Shown here piece by piece: positions 1 to 9,245 of a DNA stretch of 64,000 nt. Below the pieces are notes generated by a model. It saw only the letters and a program-made list of their open reading frames with translations. It ran no database searches and was not told where the DNA came from. A program made the position numbers and the translations under genes. Origin of the DNA: Cloeon dipterum (taxonomy: Eukaryota; Arthropoda; Insecta; Ephemeroptera; Baetidae); NCBI RefSeq assembly GCF_949628265.1, contig NC_088788.1:27638335-27702334 (forward strand). Direction: 5' to 3'. Each line of letters begins with the position of its first letter. Within the stretch, counting starts at the first letter, position 1.

Positions 1-1042
1 AGTGAAATTATAACCCTTTTCAAAAATACCTTAGTTTGCACAAGCGAGATTTTTACGAAAAAATCTTTCTTTCAGGGCAGCTCTCATTTAAATGTTCTGA
101 AATAGTAGGTCTGTTCCTCTCGTTGCCTGCCCATTGTTAATATTACAGAAGCAACAATACATTAATAATTATACACCAGAGCGCGCAGAACTTTGTCTAG
201 AAGAAATTTGCATATTCCCTTTGAATCGCTCTCCCGCCCCATTTGCAACTGACATGCGGCACTCGATTTGCATTCGGCCTTGGACGCACGCCTTTTCCAG
301 ATGAGAGAATTAAAAATTCTGCAGCCTTCTCGTCTGCCTGTAATTTTATTATTTTGGTAATGAACCGCCAGAGCGAAAACACGGCGGCCACTGCCTCTCA
401 TAGGCTGTTTTATTTTTTCACTTCATTGTTATGCACCTCGAGAAAATGTTAATGTATGCGCTCGTTGGCCGCCGACACGCACGCTTGCGCCAAGGATCAC
501 TTGTGGGAATTGAATGTTATTAATTTTATTGTCTTGGAATAAAGCTCACCTTATCTGCCTTATAACCGCGAATTTTCGGAAGTGCATCGTAAAATGGAAA
601 TTTCAAATTCGCCACATAACCAGATAATTAGACACGTGCATGGTGTGCGGCTCTACTCAATAAATCGAATTGCTCAAAAAAAGACACTAACATTGCATTA
701 TTGGGTTTTCTTGCTCCTGCCATAGACCATGAATGTGTGTTATGTTATACAGCCAATCACATTTTAAAACATAATCATTATGCCAGCAGTTTTTAGCATT
801 TATTATTAAAACGCCAGGTCTTTTTTAAATATGATACCATTGAACAAAAATAAGATGAAACCAACTTTCAAAAATACTTAGTGCGATATTTATTTCGAAT
901 GGGCATGACAGAAAGAATGAAAAAATGCTATGAAAATTTTTCTGCGTTTTTGAAGTTTTCTGCTAGCATTTGTTTGCCCATTCTTACCATGTCTTAATTT
1001 TATGTATTTAAATTTTGTAACTATGACAGTAGGAATAAACAA
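1..1042. other. Gene-free left flank with possible retroposon tail
   Basis: I see no coding region with family resemblance here. It is AT-rich, with one GC-richer patch near 180-500. The last 80 bases (about 963-1042) read like the 3' tail of a retroposon: they end in AATAAACAAA and run straight into the (TAA)n tract. They loosely resemble two other tails in the window, near 12333-12410 and 36811-36882. That is inference from eye alignment. Confidence 0.4.
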
Positions 1043-1064
1043 ATAATAATAATAATAATAATAA
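1043..1064. repeat. (TAA)n microsatellite, target of retrotransposon insertion
   Basis: Seven and a third units of ATA/TAA precede the first Dong-like element. The same repeat reappears at the junction between the two elements (5145-5154) and after the second (9233-9245). This matches the known habit of the Bombyx Dong element of inserting in TAA repeats. Confidence 0.9.
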
Positions 1065-4000
1065 GATATTCTTGCTTGATTGTTGGAACTTGACTGTCGT
1101 CTTCTTGAGTGGCTCTTGCGAATTTGGCTTTTTCTATAGGAATCTGTAGTTTTTGGATCCCCCGCTTCCCCTTTTCTGAAAAGGTAGGAAATTCTTTTTC
1201 GTTTGAGCATAAGATCTCGCTCAGGGACCAATTTTATCATCAGATTTCCAGAATTAAAGTTTCTTTCAATTTGGCCATTATAGTTGTCGAATTCATTTCA
1301 ACAGTCAGTTAGCTTGTTTCTTTGTCGATAGCATTTTTGCGTTATTGTTGACAACAAACAAAGCGGTTGTAGCTCGAATTTTAGGCTAAATGCCCCGATT
1401 GAGAAAGAGAATTTCACCCATTGAGGGTGACTCACTGAATGATGGCACTAATTCAGTTGAGATTCAAGCGCCCGTGGTAAATAGTGGACCCTCGAACCAT
1501 CGGCGAGGGAGCGGCGCTGCACCACGTATGTCTACCGCTGCACCTTCAACATCTTCAGGTGCACCTGCGTCATCGGGTTTGGTGGAGCCTAGCGCACTAC
1601 TCACCCAGGCAGGGAGACCAAGACAACGCGTTAAATGGACTGATGAACTGAATGAGAACTTATTACGCGCATATTACAGAGCAACGAAGGTGGGAACTCA
1701 GGTGGAGGGCTTCCGTGTCAGGTTAGTGCAGGAATGGGAAAAAATCTATCCGTCTTCAATTCTTTCAGAGCAGAATGTTTGTGGCCAGTATAGGATTATT
1801 TGTTCTAGCAAAAGGGTTTCTGAAGACAGGGTTCATGAGTTGAGGGCTGAGATCCAGCAGGAATTGAATTTGACAGGTGCTGCCGAAATAGTTGAAAGAG
1901 TTTCACGAAGGAGAAGAGGAGAGTTAAATTTAGAAGCACAGGAAGAAACAAACGAGGCAAATGAAGAAGCAGGTTTGATGGGTCAAAACCAGCATGGAGA
2001 TGATGCAGAAGAAGAAGAAGAAGTGGTTGCTGGAGAAGAAAATCAGATAGATTTAAGACTTAATGTTGATTTTCAGAATTACAGGTCACGGTACGAGAAT
2101 GCAGTCATGAATGCTGTTCCGAGAATCCCAAAGATACCGTCAAACAGATCGGCTAATGAATGTGTTGCTAGAATGAATCGTATTTTGGATAGGGAACTAC
2201 ATGATGACTTAACTTTGGAAAGGCTTATAAATTTGGTCAAATGTGCAGCATTAGCAGTTTGTAGTGTGCTGGGTATTAGGGTGAATGAGGAGCCAACAGT
2301 GCCAAGGGAGGAAGCTGAAACAACGTCTATACCAAGATGGGTTAGGAAAATTGAGAAGAGAATCAATGGTTTTAGGAAAGACATTTCTCATGTCCAGGCC
2401 TTCTTGAGGTACAGGTTTTCTTCGGGAAGGAGGGTGATAAGAAATGTGAAAAGAATTCTGCTGACTATGCAGCTGTCTTTGAGTTCTCCAACAGCAAATA
2501 GGAGGTTGATGGGGAAGTGCGAATACTTGAAACAGAGAATTGCAGCTTTGGGGAGCAGAATACGTAGGTTCAACGAATCTTCGAAGAGAAGGAGAGAAGA
2601 GAAGATGTTTAGGGAAAATAGAAAGCAGTTTTTCAGGAAACTAGAGGGGCAAAAGCAGGTGGAAGGAGAAATGCCATCGAAGGAAAGTTTGCAGGAATTC
2701 TGGGCAGGAATTTGGTCGGATCCAAAAGAGCATGATGAAGGTTCTTCGTGGATAGGAGATGTGAAGGGGAAATGTGAAGATTTGACACAGATGGAGAAGG
2801 TCGTTATTGGAGTAGATGATGTGTCAAGAGTAATCAAGAAATCTCACAACTGGAAGGCGCCTGGGCATGACGGTGTGCAGAATTTTTGGTGGAAGAAATT
2901 TCCTGCAACTCACAGAATTCTTCAGAGTAGATTTTCAGATTTCATTGATGACCCTGACAGCATTCCTCAATTTCTGACTCTAGGCAACACTTTCATGCTT
3001 TACAAGAGTGGGGAGTCCAATCAGGCGAAAAACTATAGGCCCATAACATGTCTTCCAACTTTGTACAAGTTCTTCACTTCTATTATTGCAGCGAAAATAG
3101 AAGCTCATGTTAGTGCTCTCAACATTGTTGCTCCAGAGCAAAATGGTTGTAGGAAAGGGTCCCGAGGTTGCAAGGAGCTTTTGGTGGTAGACTCTGCAGT
3201 TGCTTCCCAGGTCAAAAAAGACAAAAAAGACTTTTCAACTTGTTGGATAGATTACAAAAAGGCTTTCGATTCTGTTCCTCATTCTTGGCTTGTTGAGGTT
3301 CTTCGACTATATAAGGTAGATGGCGCTGTTATTACCCTTTTACAGACTTGTATGCAGAGTTGGAGAACGCAACTGATTGTAGGAAGAGGACCAAATGCTA
3401 CAAGAACTGATGAGATCCAGATTCGACGAGGAATTTTTCAGGGGGATAGTCTTAGCCCTCTTTGGTTTATATTAGCGATGAATCCTCTGAGCATGCTGAT
3501 CAACGATCTGAAGTGCGGTTATAAAATGTCTGAAGTGCCAGCAGGTCTAATATCTCACCAGTTATATTTAGATGATTTGAAGCTCTACGCAGGCAACAAA
3601 AGGCAGCTGAAGAAAATGTTGGAAGTGGTAGAAAAGTTTAGTGACACGATCAAAATGGAATTTGGTTTAGAGAAGTGCGCTGCTGTTCATGTTAAGAAAG
3701 GGAAAGTGGTTGAAGGAGCAGAAGTTTTAGAGTTGCTGAATGGAGAGGTCATTGATTCTTTGGAAGAAGGGGGTAGCTACAAGTATTTGGGTATGCAGCA
3801 GCTTTTGCAGATCAATAGCAGTGATGTCAGAAAGTTGGTGGAGAAGAGGGTATTGGCTAGAGTTCGAAAGGTCTGCAAGACATATTTGTCAGGGAGGAGC
3901 AAGATCGCAGCGATTAATTCATGGGCGATTCCAGTTGCTGTGTACAGTTTTGGAGTCTTGAAATGGTCAAAGTCTTCATTGCAGGCATTAGATAGGAAGA

Positions 4001-5144
4001 TTCGAGTCACCTTAACCAAGTTTAGGCTTCATCATCCACGAAGTTCAATCCAGCGATTGTACATCCCGAGGAAAGAAGGAGGACGAGGTCTTCTATGTTT
4101 AGAGGTCATGTGTGCTAGGCAATGTGAACAGTTGAGGCACTATTTTGTGCAAAACAGGTCAGAGTTTGTCGAAGTGATTCAAGAAAAGAACTTGGCATTT
4201 GGTGCGCTTGATCTCGTCTCGGTGGATCCCGTTGAGTTTCCCCTGATGAGTTTGGAAGACAGGAAGCAGGAATGGCGAGGAAAGGAGTTGCATGGTCGTT
4301 TTCTTCGGGTGCTGGAATCTCAGAATGTAGACAAGGAATGGTCAACTGAGTGGCTTAGAACTTCGGGTATTTTTGGTGAGACTGAAGGTTTTATTCTTAG
4401 CATTCAAGATGAGGTGATTAGCACTCGAGGTTACCAGAGGCATGTCATGCGCCAGGATGTCTCTGATAGGTGTCGATTATGTAGGGTACAGAACGAATCG
4501 ATTCAACATGTTTGCGGAGGATGCAGTGTCCTGGCTCCCAGGGAGTATCTTGAGCGGCATAACAATGTCGCGAAGGTGGTGCATCAAGCGCTCGCTAAAA
4601 GCCTCAAATTACAGGAGGAAGAGCAGCCCTATTACAGATGCAAGCCACCGCAGGTCATGGAAGCTGGAGGAGTGCGTCTTCTTTGGGACTCGGAGATGGT
4701 GACTGACCGAGCAGTCGAGGCCAACAGACCGGACATCGTCGTCATTGACCAACGGAAGAAAGAAGGCCTGATCATCGACATCGCCGTGCCTTTGGATGCC
4801 AATGTGGAGAGAACCGTCGTCGAAAAAAAGAGAAAGTATCAGCCGCTTGCAGTGGAGTTGAAGGAAATCTACAACCTGGGGAAAATCAACGTGGTTCCTG
4901 TTGTCATTTCTACAAATGGAGTTGTGCTCAAAGACTGGAAGAAGCTGATGGAGACATTGCCGCTGACAACAAACCACCTCAAGCTGATGCAGAAAGCTGC
5001 AGTACTTGGAACTGCCAACATCGTCAGGAAGACTCTCGCACTTTAATTTCCACACTGTTTGTTTGCTCGCCATTTCCCGGCTTGGCCTCTTCTTGTAGGC
5101 CCGCCGGGTTATGTGTATCACTGTTGAACCAGAATAAATCCAAG
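1065..5144 (+). mobile_element. Dong/R4-clade non-LTR retrotransposon, copy 1 (full length)
   Basis: This is a full-length, non-LTR element: about 325 nt of 5' UTR, one 1218-codon ORF, about 98 nt of 3' UTR ending in AATAAATCCAAG, then TAA repeats in place of poly(A). It has no long terminal repeats. The 5' edge reads GATATTCTTGC, against GATTCTTGC in copy 2, so the copies differ by two bases exactly at the 5' junction. The single ORF with a C-terminal endonuclease, together with TAA target repeats, points to the R4/Dong clade. The 5' UTR has the palindrome TTGTTGACAACAA just upstream of the ORF. Start and end are certain to within a few bases because the flanking repeats are ambiguous. Confidence 0.92.
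1390..5046 (+). CDS. Retrotransposon polyprotein: Myb-like + reverse transcriptase + REL endonuclease (copy 1)
   Basis: This 1218-residue protein carries out target-primed reverse transcription of the element. The N-terminus is Ser/Pro/Ala-rich and is followed by a Myb-like DNA-binding region from about residue 80 (W83, later W115). An acidic Glu-rich stretch lies near 185-215. The reverse transcriptase occupies about 540-820: motif A has D621 in WIDYKKAFDS, the GIFQGDSLSP box is at 681-690, and the catalytic YLDD is at 726-729 (D728, D729). A zinc knuckle C1028-x2-C1031-x8-H1040-x4-C1045 precedes the restriction-enzyme-like endonuclease core RPD (1113-1115)...D1130 with a following Lys-rich helix. 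This order is that of R2/R4-type elements, and YLDDLKLY is like Dong/R4 relatives. There is no stop or frameshift, so the element could be active. The start codon is the first ATG of the long frame. Confidence 0.93.
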   Translation: MPRLRKRISPIEGDSLNDGTNSVEIQAPVVNSGPSNHRRGSGAAPRMSTAAPSTSSGAPASSGLVEPSALLTQAGRPRQRVKWTDELNENLLRAYYRATKVGTQVEGFRVRLVQEWEKIYPSSILSEQNVCGQYRIICSSKRVSEDRVHELRAEIQQELNLTGAAEIVERVSRRRRGELNLEAQEETNEANEEAGLMGQNQHGDDAEEEEEVVAGEENQIDLRLNVDFQNYRSRYENAVMNAVPRIPKIPSNRSANECVARMNRILDRELHDDLTLERLINLVKCAALAVCSVLGIRVNEEPTVPREEAETTSIPRWVRKIEKRINGFRKDISHVQAFLRYRFSSGRRVIRNVKRILLTMQLSLSSPTANRRLMGKCEYLKQRIAALGSRIRRFNESSKRRREEKMFRENRKQFFRKLEGQKQVEGEMPSKESLQEFWAGIWSDPKEHDEGSSWIGDVKGKCEDLTQMEKVVIGVDDVSRVIKKSHNWKAPGHDGVQNFWWKKFPATHRILQSRFSDFIDDPDSIPQFLTLGNTFMLYKSGESNQAKNYRPITCLPTLYKFFTSIIAAKIEAHVSALNIVAPEQNGCRKGSRGCKELLVVDSAVASQVKKDKKDFSTCWIDYKKAFDSVPHSWLVEVLRLYKVDGAVITLLQTCMQSWRTQLIVGRGPNATRTDEIQIRRGIFQGDSLSPLWFILAMNPLSMLINDLKCGYKMSEVPAGLISHQLYLDDLKLYAGNKRQLKKMLEVVEKFSDTIKMEFGLEKCAAVHVKKGKVVEGAEVLELLNGEVIDSLEEGGSYKYLGMQQLLQINSSDVRKLVEKRVLARVRKVCKTYLSGRSKIAAINSWAIPVAVYSFGVLKWSKSSLQALDRKIRVTLTKFRLHHPRSSIQRLYIPRKEGGRGLLCLEVMCARQCEQLRHYFVQNRSEFVEVIQEKNLAFGALDLVSVDPVEFPLMSLEDRKQEWRGKELHGRFLRVLESQNVDKEWSTEWLRTSGIFGETEGFILSIQDEVISTRGYQRHVMRQDVSDRCRLCRVQNESIQHVCGGCSVLAPREYLERHNNVAKVVHQALAKSLKLQEEEQPYYRCKPPQVMEAGGVRLLWDSEMVTDRAVEANRPDIVVIDQRKKEGLIIDIAVPLDANVERTVVEKKRKYQPLAVELKEIYNLGKINVVPVVISTNGVVLKDWKKLMETLPLTTNHLKLMQKAAVLGTANIVRKTLAL

Positions 5145-5154
5145 ATAATAATAA
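5145..5154. repeat. (TAA)n junction between tandem elements
   Basis: The ten bases ATAATAATAA separate the 3' end of copy 1 (ending CCAAG) from the first base shared by copy 2 (GATTCTTGC). No host sequence other than TAA units is present. This is expected if copy 2 landed in the TAA tail of copy 1, or copy 1 upstream of copy 2 in one TAA tract. Confidence 0.85.
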
Positions 5155-8100
5155 GATTCTTGCTTGATTGTTGGAACTTGACTGTCGTCTTCTTGAGTGG
5201 CTCTTGCGAATTTGGCTTTTTCTATAGGAATCTGTAGTTTTTGGATCCCCCGCTTCCCCTTTTCTGAAAAGGTAGGAAATTCTTTTTCGTTTGAGCATAA
5301 GATCTCGCTCAGGGACCAATTTTATCATCAGATTTCCAGAATTAAAGTTTCTTTCAATTTGGCCATTATAGTTGTCGAATTCATTTCAACAGTCAGTTAG
5401 CTTGTTTCTTTGTCGATAGCATTTTTGCGTTATTGTTGACAACAAACAAAGCGGTTGTAGCTCGAATTTTAGGCTAAATGCCCCGATTGAGAAAGAGAAT
5501 TTCACCCATTGAGGGTGACTCACTGAATGATGGCACTAATTCAGTTGAGATTCAAGCGCCCGTGGTAAATAGTGGACCCTCGAACCATCGGCGAGGGAGC
5601 GGCGCTGCACCACGTATGTCTACCGCTGCACCTTCAACATCTTCAGGTGCACCTGCGTCATCGGGTTTGGTGGAGCCTAGCGCACTACTCACCCAGGCAG
5701 GGAGACCAAGACAACGCGTTAAATGGACTGATGAACTGAATGAGAACTTATTACGCGCATATTACAGAGCAACGAAGGTGGGAACTCAGGTGGAGGGCTT
5801 CCGTGTCAGGTTGTTGCAGGAATGGGAAAAAATCTATCCGTCTTCAATTCTTTCAGAGCAGAATGTTTGTGGCCAGTATAGGATTATTTGTTCTAGCAAA
5901 AGGGTTTCTGAAGACAGGGTTCATGAGTTGAGGGCTGAGATCCAGCAGGAATTGAATTTGACAGGTGCTGCCGAAATAGTTGAAAGAGTTTCACGAAGGA
6001 GAAGAGGAGAGTTAAATTTAGAAGCACAGGAAGAAACAAACGAGGCAAATGAAGAAGCAGGTTTGATGGGTCAAAACCAGCATGGAGATGATGCAGAAGA
6101 AGAAGAAGAAGTGGTTGCTGGAGAAGAAAATCAGATAGATTTAAGACTTAATGTTGATTTTCAGAATTACAGGTCACGGTACGAGAATGCAGTCATGAAT
6201 GCTGTTCCGAGAATCCCAAAGATACCGTCAAACAGATCGGCTAATGAATGTGTTGCTAGAATGAATCGTATTTTGGATAGGGAACTACATGATGACTTAA
6301 CTTTGGAAAGGCTTATAAATTTGGTCAAATGTGCAGCATTAGCAGTTTGTAGTGTGCTGGGTATTAGGGTGAATGAGGAGCCAACAGTGCCAAGGGAGGA
6401 AGCTGAAACAACGTCTATACCAAGATGGGTTAGGAAAATTGAGAAGAGAATCAATGGTTTTAGGAAAGACATTTCTCATGTCCAGGCCTTCTTGAGGTAC
6501 AGGTTTTCTTCGGGAAGGAGGGTGATAAGAAATGTGAAAAGAATTCTGCTGACTATGCAGCTGTCTTTGAGTTCTCCAACAGCAAATAGGAGGTTGATGG
6601 GGAAGTGCGAATACTTGAAACAGAGAATTGCAGCTTTGGGGAGCAGAATACGTAGGTTCAACGAATCTTCGAAGAGAAGGAGAGAAGAGAAGATGTTTAG
6701 GGAAAATAGAAAGCAGTTTTTCAGGAAACTAGAGGGGCAAAAGCAGGTGGAAGGAGAAATGCCATCGAAGGAAAGTTTGCAGGAATTCTGGGCAGGAATT
6801 TGGTCGGATCCAAAAGAGCATGATGAAGGTTCTTCGTGGATAGGAGATGTGAAGGGGAAATGTGAAGATTTGACACAGATGGAGAAGGTCGTTATTGGAG
6901 TAGATGATGTGTCAAGAGTAATCAAGAAATCTCACAACTGGAAGGCGCCTGGGCATGACGGTGTGCAGAATTTTTGGTGGAAGAAATTTCCTGCAACTCA
7001 CAGAATTCTTCAGAGTAGATTTTCAGATTTCATTGATGACCCTGACAGCATTCCTCAATTTCTGACTCTAGGCAACACTTTCATGCTTTACAAGAGTGGG
7101 GAGTCCAATCAGGCGAAAAACTATAGGCCCATAACATGTCTTCCAACTTTGTACAAGTTCTTCACTTCTATTATTGCAGCGAAAATAGAAGCTCATGTTA
7201 GTGCTCTCAACATTGTTGCTCCAGAGCAAAATGGTTGTAGGAAAGGGTCCCGAGGTTGCAAGGAGCTTTTGGTGGTAGACTCTGCAGTTGCTTCCCAGGT
7301 CAAAAAAGACAAAAAAGACTTTTCAACTTGTTGGATAGATTACAAAAAGGCTTTCGATTCTGTTCCTCATTCTTGGCTTGTTGAGGTTCTTCGACTATAT
7401 AAGGTAGATGGCGCTGTTATTACCCTTTTACAGACTTGTATGCAGAGTTGGAGAACGCAACTGATTGTAGGAAGAGGACCAAATGCTACAAGAACTGATG
7501 AGATCCAGATTCGACGAGGAATTTTTCAGGGGGATAGTCTTAGCCCTCTTTGGTTTATATTAGCGATGAATCCTCTGAGCATGCTGATCAACGATCTGAA
7601 GTGCGGTTATAAAATGTCTGAAGTGCCAGCAGGTCTAATATCTCACCAGTTATATTTAGATGATTTGAAGCTCTACGCAGGCAACAAAAGGCAGCTGAAG
7701 AAAATGTTGGAAGTGGTAGAAAAGTTTAGTGACACGATCAAAATGGAATTTGGTTTAGAGAAGTGCGCTGCTGTTCATGTTAAGAAAGGGAAAGTGGTTG
7801 AAGGAGCAGAAGTTTTAGAGTTGCTGAATGGAGAGGTCATTGATTCTTTGGAAGAAGGGGGTAGCTACAAGTATTTGGGTATGCAGCAGCTTTTGCAGAT
7901 CAATAGCAGTGATGTCAGAAAGTTGGTGGAGAAGAGGGTATTGGCTAGAGTTCGAAAGGTCTGCAAGACATATTTGTCAGGGAGGAGCAAGATCGCAGCG
8001 ATTAATTCATGGGCGATTCCAGTTGCTGTGTACAGTTTTGGAGTCTTGAAATGGTCAAAGTCTTCATTGCAGGCATTAGATAGGAAGATTCGAGTCACCT

Positions 8101-9232
8101 TAACCAAGTTTAGGCTTCATCATCCACGAAGTTCAATCCAGCGATTGTACATCCCGAGGAAAGAAGGAGGACGAGGTCTTCTATGTTTAGAGGTCATGTG
8201 TGCTAGGCAATGTGAACAGTTGAGGCACTATTTTGTGCAAAACAGGTCAGAGTTTGTCGAAGTGATTCAAGAAAAGAACTTGGCATTTGGTGCGCTTGAT
8301 CTCGTCTCGGTGGATCCCGTTGAGTTTCCCCTGATGAGTTTGGAAGACAGGAAGCAGGAATGGCGAGGAAAGGAGTTGCATGGTCGTTTTCTTCGGGTGC
8401 TGGAATCTCAGAATGTAGACAAGGAATGGTCAACTGAGTGGCTTAGAACTTCGGGTATTTTTGGTGAGACTGAAGGTTTTATTCTTAGCATTCAAGATGA
8501 GGTGATTAGCACTCGAGGTTACCAGAGGCATGTCATGCGCCAGGATGTCTCTGATAGGTGTCGATTATGTAGGGTACAGAACGAATCGATTCAACATGTT
8601 TGCGGAGGATGCAGTGTCCTGGCTCCCAGGGAGTATCTTGAGCGGCATAACAATGTCGCGAAGGTGGTGCATCAAGCGCTCGCTAAAAGCCTCAAATTAC
8701 AGGAGGAAGAGCAGCCCTATTACAGATGCAAGCCACCGCAGGTCATGGAAGCTGGAGGAGTGCGTCTTCTTTGGGACTCGGAGATGGTGACTGACCGAGC
8801 AGTCGAGGCCAACAGACCGGACATCGTCGTCATTGACCAACGGAAGAAAGAAGGCCTGATCATCGACATCGCCGTGCCTTTGGATGCCAATGTGGAGAGA
8901 ACCGTCGTCGAAAAAAAGAGAAAGTATCAGCCGCTTGCAGTGGAGTTGAAGGAAATCTACAACCTGGGGAAAATCAACGTGGTTCCTGTTGTCATTTCTA
9001 CAAATGGAGTTGTGCTCAAAGACTGGAAGAAGCTGATGGAGACATTGCCGCTGACAACAAACCACCTCAAGCTGATGCAGAAAGCTGCAGTACTTGGAAC
9101 TGCCAACATCGTCAGGAAGACTCTCGCACTTTAATTTCCACACTGTTTGTTTGCTCGCCATTTCCCGGCTTGGCCTCTTCTTGTAGGCCCGCCGGGTTAT
9201 GTGTATCACTGTTGAACCAGAATAAATCCAAG
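5155..9232 (+). mobile_element. Dong/R4-clade non-LTR retrotransposon, copy 2 (full length)
   Basis: This is a second full-length element in the same orientation, offset by exactly 4088 bases from copy 1. The 5' UTR, ORF and 3' UTR appear the same by eye. I noticed one dinucleotide difference in the ORF (AG at 1725-1726 against GT here) and a 2-nt difference at the 5' edge. I did not compare every base. The near identity implies very recent duplication or insertion, or an assembly duplication. Confidence 0.92.
5478..9134 (+). CDS. Retrotransposon polyprotein: Myb-like + reverse transcriptase + REL endonuclease (copy 2)
   Basis: This 1218-residue protein is identical to that of copy 1 except residue 113, Val in copy 1 and Leu here (GTG to TTG, next to a silent TTA to TTG change at codon 112). 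The site lies in the Myb-like region, not in a catalytic motif. All motifs are retained: D621, D728-D729, the C1028/C1031/H1040/C1045 knuckle and the RPD...D endonuclease core. Having two intact copies, not one intact and one decayed, argues that the family is young. No promoter is evident beyond the 5' UTR itself. Confidence 0.93.
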   Translation: MPRLRKRISPIEGDSLNDGTNSVEIQAPVVNSGPSNHRRGSGAAPRMSTAAPSTSSGAPASSGLVEPSALLTQAGRPRQRVKWTDELNENLLRAYYRATKVGTQVEGFRVRLLQEWEKIYPSSILSEQNVCGQYRIICSSKRVSEDRVHELRAEIQQELNLTGAAEIVERVSRRRRGELNLEAQEETNEANEEAGLMGQNQHGDDAEEEEEVVAGEENQIDLRLNVDFQNYRSRYENAVMNAVPRIPKIPSNRSANECVARMNRILDRELHDDLTLERLINLVKCAALAVCSVLGIRVNEEPTVPREEAETTSIPRWVRKIEKRINGFRKDISHVQAFLRYRFSSGRRVIRNVKRILLTMQLSLSSPTANRRLMGKCEYLKQRIAALGSRIRRFNESSKRRREEKMFRENRKQFFRKLEGQKQVEGEMPSKESLQEFWAGIWSDPKEHDEGSSWIGDVKGKCEDLTQMEKVVIGVDDVSRVIKKSHNWKAPGHDGVQNFWWKKFPATHRILQSRFSDFIDDPDSIPQFLTLGNTFMLYKSGESNQAKNYRPITCLPTLYKFFTSIIAAKIEAHVSALNIVAPEQNGCRKGSRGCKELLVVDSAVASQVKKDKKDFSTCWIDYKKAFDSVPHSWLVEVLRLYKVDGAVITLLQTCMQSWRTQLIVGRGPNATRTDEIQIRRGIFQGDSLSPLWFILAMNPLSMLINDLKCGYKMSEVPAGLISHQLYLDDLKLYAGNKRQLKKMLEVVEKFSDTIKMEFGLEKCAAVHVKKGKVVEGAEVLELLNGEVIDSLEEGGSYKYLGMQQLLQINSSDVRKLVEKRVLARVRKVCKTYLSGRSKIAAINSWAIPVAVYSFGVLKWSKSSLQALDRKIRVTLTKFRLHHPRSSIQRLYIPRKEGGRGLLCLEVMCARQCEQLRHYFVQNRSEFVEVIQEKNLAFGALDLVSVDPVEFPLMSLEDRKQEWRGKELHGRFLRVLESQNVDKEWSTEWLRTSGIFGETEGFILSIQDEVISTRGYQRHVMRQDVSDRCRLCRVQNESIQHVCGGCSVLAPREYLERHNNVAKVVHQALAKSLKLQEEEQPYYRCKPPQVMEAGGVRLLWDSEMVTDRAVEANRPDIVVIDQRKKEGLIIDIAVPLDANVERTVVEKKRKYQPLAVELKEIYNLGKINVVPVVISTNGVVLKDWKKLMETLPLTTNHLKLMQKAAVLGTANIVRKTLAL

Positions 9233-9245
9233 ATAATAATAATAA
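9233..9245. repeat. (TAA)n tail of copy 2
   Basis: Thirteen bases ATAATAATAATAA follow the CCAAG 3' end of copy 2 and pass into AT-rich host DNA. They are the counterpart of the 22-bp tract upstream of copy 1. Confidence 0.85.

Noticed and set aside
1109-1312. 67-codon frame in the element 5' UTR (and 5197-5400 in copy 2)
   Set aside because: It has no ATG start, no recognisable domain, and is conserved only because the copies are nearly identical.
1065-1390. HDV-like self-cleaving ribozyme at the 5' end of the element, as known in R2
   Set aside because: The 5' end lacks the G-rich start and the nested pairing I would expect by eye; a structure search would be needed to reopen this.
2079-2837. 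Antisense open frames inside the retrotransposon (also at 6167-6925, 4609-5328 and 8697-9209)
   Set aside because: They are shadows of the sense ORF and repeat identically in copy 2 only because the DNA is the same.
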